DNA from: Ophioceras dolichostomum
Lineage: Eukaryota > Ascomycota > Sordariomycetes > Magnaporthales > Ophioceraceae
NCBI GenBank assembly: GCA_003049485.1
Contig: PYST01000366.1
Coordinates: forward strand, 1 to 36,753
Direction of reading: 5' to 3'
Length of the DNA stretch: 36,753 bases
Shown here: one piece after another, positions 31,925 through 36,753 of the stretch
Numbering within the stretch: the first letter of the stretch is position 1
Layout: each line of letters starts with the position of its first letter
Notes under the pieces: generated by a model
Database searches by the model: none
What the model was told of the DNA's origin: nothing
What the model saw: the letters and a program-made list of their open reading frames with translations, nothing else
Position numbers and translations under genes: made by a program

Positions 31925-33372
31925 TCACATCAAAATAGCCATCCCCATAGCATTAGCCCCAACCCCCAACCCATCAAGCTTCACATTCTGCACCTGCATC
32001 CTCGTACCCTTCACATCCACAACCGTCACCGCAGCCGGCATCGACCCGTTCCCCGCCGACAGCGCATACACCAGCCCGTCCGCTGAGGCCCTCAGGTCCG
32101 TGAGGTCGGACTGCCCGTTCACGGCGCTCAGGTCGATCGTGCCCAGCACGCTGCCGTTCATGGGCGAGATCTCCACGAGCCTGTTGAACTTGACGTCCGT
32201 CACGAACGCGGTGCCCGTCGCGGGCGACACCGCCACCCAGCAGGTCGCCTTCTGGTCGGCGATGACGGCGCGCGCCTTGGTGGTGGCCTCGAGCGTCGTC
32301 GGGTTGACGGACAGAGTGGCGGCGCCGAAGGACGCGTCCGTCGCGAAGATCTCTCCGGAGGCCAGCGGGGCGGATCCGAAGAGGAGGGCCGTGCCGGAGG
32401 GGGAGGACTTTACGGCCGTCATGCTGACCGAGGCCGACATACCACCACCACCACCATAACCCCCTTGGCTGCCGCACGAGGGGGAAGCAGCGCCGCCGGC
32501 ACCGCCGGCAGCACCAGGCATCATGACGGGGAACGCGGCGAGGAACCCCTTGTTCTCCATGCCGTCGCCCTTGACGGTGGCGAACAGCGTCTTCTCGTCC
32601 GCAGAGAAGAACACGTGCGACACCGTGTTGGCCGGGCCTCGGGGGGGCGTGGTCTGTCCGATGTCGAAGGGGCGGAGGCCGTCCATGGCGCCGATGCCGG
32701 CCGTGGGCGAGAAGGGGGCGCAGGAGACGCCCGCGACGGCTCCCGTGGAGCCGACGCAGACGAGCGAGTTCATGGCGGATGCGGCGACGGTGTTGGGGAA
32801 CTCGGCCGGGACGGGCACGGGCTGCCCGACCATCGTGAGCTTCGCTGGGTCGCGGGGGGAGATGGCGAACATGGTTACGGTGTTGGAGCCGGCGTTGACT
32901 GCGAAGAGGTTCTGTTGAAGAGAGAGAGGGGGGGTGGGGGTTAGTCAGTCAGTCATCGACGGGTCTGGTTTGCTCCTTAGGGGGGCGTCAAGGTCGGGTC
33001 GGGTCAGGTCAAGACAGGGCAGGCAGGACTAGTGCTGCTTACATTGCCGGCTATGGTGAGAGCACCCTGAGACAGCAGGGAATCAGGGACGGCGCTCTGG
33101 TTGGTGGCGCTGCTGATGGAGTTGAGGCCGCTCCCTCCGGTGGGCGTCACGGTGCCCTTGACCAGCAGGCCGTTGGGCCCGATGGCCAAGGCCGCGACTG
33201 TGTTCTCCTGGTTGTTGCTGATGAGGTACACTGCCTTGGCGCTCCCGCTTGCCGACCTGGAGTTCTTGCCGCCAGATTTCTTGCCTCCACCACCACCACC
33301 GTGAGGGTGCGCGGAGGCCCCGTTGATAGCCGCGCTGACCGACAGCAAGATGGTCAAGTAGGAGGAGAGCAT
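31925..33372 (-). CDS. Secreted 3-carboxymuconate-cyclase-like (lactonase-fold) protein
   Basis: Predicted 438 residues from two exons, 33372-33043 and 32911-31925, joined in phase 0 across a 131-bp intron (GTAAGC..AACAG); stop TGA at 31927-31925. The signal peptide is MLSSYLTILLSVSAAINGASA, followed by a Gly/Lys/Ser-rich linker. Propeller-blade sequence follows: AVYLISNNQENTVAALAIGP, SLLSQGALTIAGNNLFAVNA (across the joint), GSNTVTMFAISPRDPAKLTM, PANTVSHVFFSADEKTLFAT, KATCWVAVSPATGTAFVTDV. This is the pattern of fungal secreted proteins annotated as 3-carboxy-cis,cis-muconate cyclase, a seven-bladed lactonase fold that includes the Sporothrix Gp60-70 surface antigen. In the beta-ketoadipate pathway true cyclases lactonise 3-carboxymuconate inside the cell; the signal peptide makes that role doubtful here, and a surface or wall role is more likely. 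A Gly-rich loop (GGYGGGGG) interrupts one blade. No disabling change is seen. Confidence 0.85.
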
Positions 33373-33868
33373 GACGTCGATGCGACTTAGGTTCCTTCCT
33401 AAGTGGGCAGTTGGTCTGGTGTAGTAGTAGGTACCTCCTTGCAGGCAGGCGGGTGGTAGACGACGGTATTAGGTCGAGTTAGAACTGTAGCAGGAAAAGG
33501 AACGATAAGCTTAAGCCAAACAGTCCAGCTGAAAAGGGGAGTGTTATTGAAAAGAGTGGAGTGAGTGAGTATAAGGTGTCCAGAGTGAAAAAAAAAACTT
33601 GATGCGATAATGGCTTCATCAGGTTGATGATGAGCGAGATTCGACGGCATTCTTTAATAATGCTCGATGAGCAGCTCTCGCCCTCATCGTCGCGACAACT
33701 CTGAGACGAATGAGTCCATCTCCTCCTCCCCGTCCTACACGAAAGAGAATATTGTGAGGCAGTTTCGTGGCATACTTCATATTTGCCTATCGTATACAGG
33801 ACTCCGTATTCGAATAGTAGGGACTATCGCCATTTGGAAAGTTCAGAGTGCACTTTAGAGTGGTGATG

Positions 33869-33906
33869 GGGAATCAAGATTTCCCAATTAGGAAATCTTG
33901 ATTCCC
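33869..33906. repeat. Perfect 16-bp inverted repeat, 6-bp loop
   Basis: GGGAATCAAGATTTCC (33869-33884) is followed by CAATTA and then its exact reverse complement GGAAATCTTGATTCCC (33891-33906). It lies about 500 bp upstream of the start codon of the cyclase-like gene on the minus strand. It could form a cruciform or an RNA hairpin, or be the remnant of a small inverted-repeat element. Confidence 0.95.
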
Positions 33907-35578
33907 ATGCTCGCGGGGGGCACGGACCAGATGGAGAAGCGGCGGCCCCTTGTACTTGGGCCAGGGGCCGAGTTCCCGACCTCCTTCTCTTGATTCCATC
34001 CGATTTCGTCCCACCCTCCATGGCTGCCGTCCGATCTGTTTCAGGGTCCGGGGGGACCCAACGGCCTGGGTGTTCTAATCGCCGACGTGTTAGTAAGGGT
34101 TGGGATGGCGTAAAAAAAATCTGATTCAGCGAGTCATCCCCTGCGATGCAGGAGACTCCTCAATTCTACGAAGCCCCCGTTTTGATGCTGGCCCTGCTCG
34201 CTATGATTATGACAAAAGACTGATGTTGAAACGCCGAACGAAATCCAACGGAACGCCGCCGTCGTCAGGGAAAGTGTCGCCTCCTCGATCTGTCGGTGAT
34301 TCGCGACATCCTTCGTTTCCGTATGCAAATGACGACCTGTATTGATGTGGAATACGGTCGCCAGCAATATGATCACAGCCTCTTGTCTTGGTGGAAGATG
34401 TCCTCCTTCGCACGAATGCACCTACCATTGGCGATTAGTCATGAAGTCTCGATAACCCACCTTAGCTATGCCATTCCCAAGACATCAAAGGCGCACCTGA
34501 CTGACGTCCCCCCTCCTCCCGTTCGGGCAGCTGAACTCCTGAACAGGACTTGACGGAGCCGAACGTGCCTTTTGAGCGCCACATGTCGCTTCCTCGCTAG
34601 CAAGTGGCGGTTTGGTTACACGGCGCAGATGATGGAGCGTTGGGACAAAAAGAACTCTGCTTCTCTGGGATTCTGCTGGGCCGCCAGATACCCCTGCTGA
34701 GCCGCCTAGGGTATTCCATCGGCCGCCGTTGCACAACGAGCGGCGATTTCAGAGTCCCCGCTCCTTCGTGTTTAAAAGGACGACTCCCCCGGTTCTTGTG
34801 TCTTGTCATTGTGCGCAAAACGAGACCGTCTGCGGTGGCGGAAGCTGTGATCACTCGCCGCCTACGACTGCCCATCAGGCCCGGAGGACTCACAAGTGAA
34901 GAGAAAGGCAAGTAAACAGTCAATGTCCAATGGAGCGGTGTCGTTCTCTCTACTCATAAGACGAGTTGATGTTCATCGTGTATGTAAGGCCGAACATGCA
35001 CGGCGATATCTTTGTAAGAATACAAGCCAGAAGGGGGTATTTAGTTCAAGTGCTCCAAGTAAATACCAGACAACTACATGTCCTGTTGCGCTCCTTTGGA
35101 ATACAGGCCTCTTCGAATGGGACTGTGTGTACGACGAGAGCGATGGAACCCACTTCGAACTTCGAACCGGATCTGTCAGTCCCCTTCCCTAAAGTGATGA
35201 TATATGTAAACTTTTGTCTTGATGACACCTTGGTACAGCGCCAGAGTGGCACGAGCAGTTCGTTCTCGGAGTCAAGGTCCCACGCGAGTGACAAAGACTG
35301 GGGCACCGGTGACGCTACAAGTCCCCATTACGGGCGGCTCTGCTCAGTGCCGGAAGACGGGAGTGGCCGCTCGGATCCCCCATCTCGACACGGTGGTGAT
35401 GACGATCCCCAGGCACACGTGTTACGGAACGGCAGTTTCGCACCGATAACGCAGGTCCCCAGTCCCACGGGACAACGGGAGGAACGAGTCACGGAAAACT
35501 GCTGCCGTCTTTGAGCTACGTCGGACACGACCATCATGCTAACCTCCTCCGGGAGTGACACGAGACCAGCTCCGGCCA

Positions 35579-35595
35579 ACCCGCTGACTCAGCGG
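35579..35595. repeat. 8-bp palindrome, 1-bp spacer
   Basis: CCCGCTGA, one C, then TCAGCGGG, flanked on both sides by CCAAC. TGACTCA at its centre matches the AP-1/Gcn4-type binding sequence. No gene start is known nearby, so its use as a regulatory site is not shown. Confidence 0.6.
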
Positions 35596-36753
35596 GCCAA
35601 CGTCCGGTCTCTCTCCTGAACCAAAATGGTCCCGGTCTCCCGGCCGGGTCGGGTACGAATTTATCGTAGGATCGATCCATACCAGCCCAGCATATAACAA
35701 GGTTCATTCTAGTCGTTTTCGTTGGCGTGGGGAAGAATAGACACTGACTGCCTGTTAAACCAACAAGTGCGTGCCTGTTCAGAGAAAGACCATGCCCGCT
35801 TTTGGCTCCCCCGTGAAATGATGGAATGTTTTGCTCACTCTAGGTTGCGGAGGAACCTGTTGAAACGACGGACTTGTTGGGTGTTCCCGCATTTCCACTA
35901 ATTTATTGATAGAGCAATCACGTCGGACGGACTGACTTTGCACCGCTATGATTCTCGTCCTTTGCGTCTGTTGCATCTCCCACCACCTACCATGGTTTAT
36001 TTGGGTCTGTTATGTCGTAGTGAGCCGGTCCAGTGACTATCGTCTACGCCTTTCTTTTCTTTTCTTTTTTTAATTCCGGAAGTTTTGTGCATACAGATCG
36101 CAAAGCCAAGCGCAAGAAACGTTGTTGGATGCTCGGCCCCCCTCTCTCGTTTGGCATTGACGGGCTGTGCTGGAAGCTATCATGCAGCCCTTGCATGCTT
36201 GCCGTGCGCAGCGCCAGTGGTTGTTGTTCAGCTACTTTAAACTCTGGTCTGACCGCACACATCACTTTCCCAATAAATTCCAACAGGCAATTAGCACTGG
36301 AAAGAGACACGGTGAGAGAAGAACGAGAGAAGGTGGGTGGCGTGTGGTAGACTCACATGCAGGTTTGCAAAGGGGGGCTCGGCAGAAGATCGTCGCCCCT
36401 CCCTCTCGGCTGAAACACATATCCCTGAAAGCTGAAAGGAGGAGGGGGTGGCCGCCGCGGGGGAGAAGGAGCAAAAGTGTTGATTGCATAAGATCCGTCG
36501 AGATGATCATTGCCAGCATAAATTCAACCGTGGGATGGCTGGCAGATCACGAAAGTCGAGCCGAGGAACAAACAGTTGGACGAAACGAAGTCTGAGAGGA
36601 CACTGTTGAAAGTCTTTTGTTTCCGGCGCACATCAAAACATGGCCCCAATATGTCTATCCTTCAATTATCCCGACCCGGAAAAAGTAAATACATCGAACC
36701 CTAGGTCTTCCAACAACAGCACCAGCGACAATACACACGTAGCTGTTATGCAA

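Larger units (their letters stand above)
33373..36753. other. Gene-free right end
   Basis: About 3.4 kb with no gene I can support. The longest open frame (34966-35514, plus, 182 codons) has no recognisable motif. Apart from two inverted repeats listed separately, I see no transposon ends, tRNA or conserved pattern. A gene may begin beyond the right edge. Confidence 0.4.

Noticed and set aside
34966..35514. 182-codon open frame on the plus strand
   Set aside because: No motif or domain pattern; Ser/Gly/Arg-rich composition as in random GC-balanced sequence, and overlapped by open frames on other strands.
1..36753. CRISPR array, rRNA genes, telomeric repeat tract, intact transposon
   Set aside because: I looked for regular spaced repeats, TTAGGG runs, terminal repeats and transposase or reverse transcriptase motifs and saw none.

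Overview
The window looks like nuclear DNA of a filamentous ascomycete, most likely a Sordariomycete. The introns are short (about 80 to 340 bp) with GT..AG ends. Intergenic stretches are long and rich in microsatellites and pyrimidine runs. Proteins have long low-complexity segments, and many are secreted or GPI-anchored. The order or genus cannot be fixed from the sequence alone.

Left part (1 to about 4.7 kb): an eroded accessory region. It holds a broken sulfatase relic (about 278-871), an unrecognised coding stretch with an apparent frameshift (1425-2353) and a possible orphan exon of a small secreted protein (2933-3103, minus). It ends with an apparently intact three-exon short-chain dehydrogenase of the norsolorinic-acid-ketoreductase-like type (3341-4696, minus).

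Middle (4.7 to 18.7 kb): a gene-free stretch of about 3.8 kb leads into the largest gene. That gene is a 1731-residue Arf guanine-nucleotide exchange factor with Sec7 and PH domains (8552-13888, plus, one intron), a core trafficking gene. After a repeat-rich spacer comes a 485-residue, largely disordered protein of unknown function (15628-17085, minus).

Right part (18.7 to 33.4 kb): a short TPR-protein relic (18762-18944) and an amidase pseudogene (19193-22127). The amidase keeps its exon-intron layout and the codons of its catalytic triad but carries two nonsense codons, frameshifts and a 23-bp tandem duplication. Four genes for secreted or surface proteins follow: a GPI-anchored Ser/Thr-rich wall protein (22923-23824, minus), a six-cysteine secretory or membrane-anchored protein (27294-28175, minus), a secreted protein made of three repeated domains with matching introns (29505-31400, plus), and a secreted 3-carboxymuconate-cyclase-like beta-propeller (31925-33372, minus).

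The last 3.4 kb holds no supported gene, but it contains a perfect 16-bp inverted repeat. The genes do not form an evident pathway. The pattern is conserved cell-biology genes beside a fast-changing secretome patch with decaying enzyme genes. The most distinctive item is the three-domain secreted protein, where the repeated domain carries an intron at the same place and phase each time.
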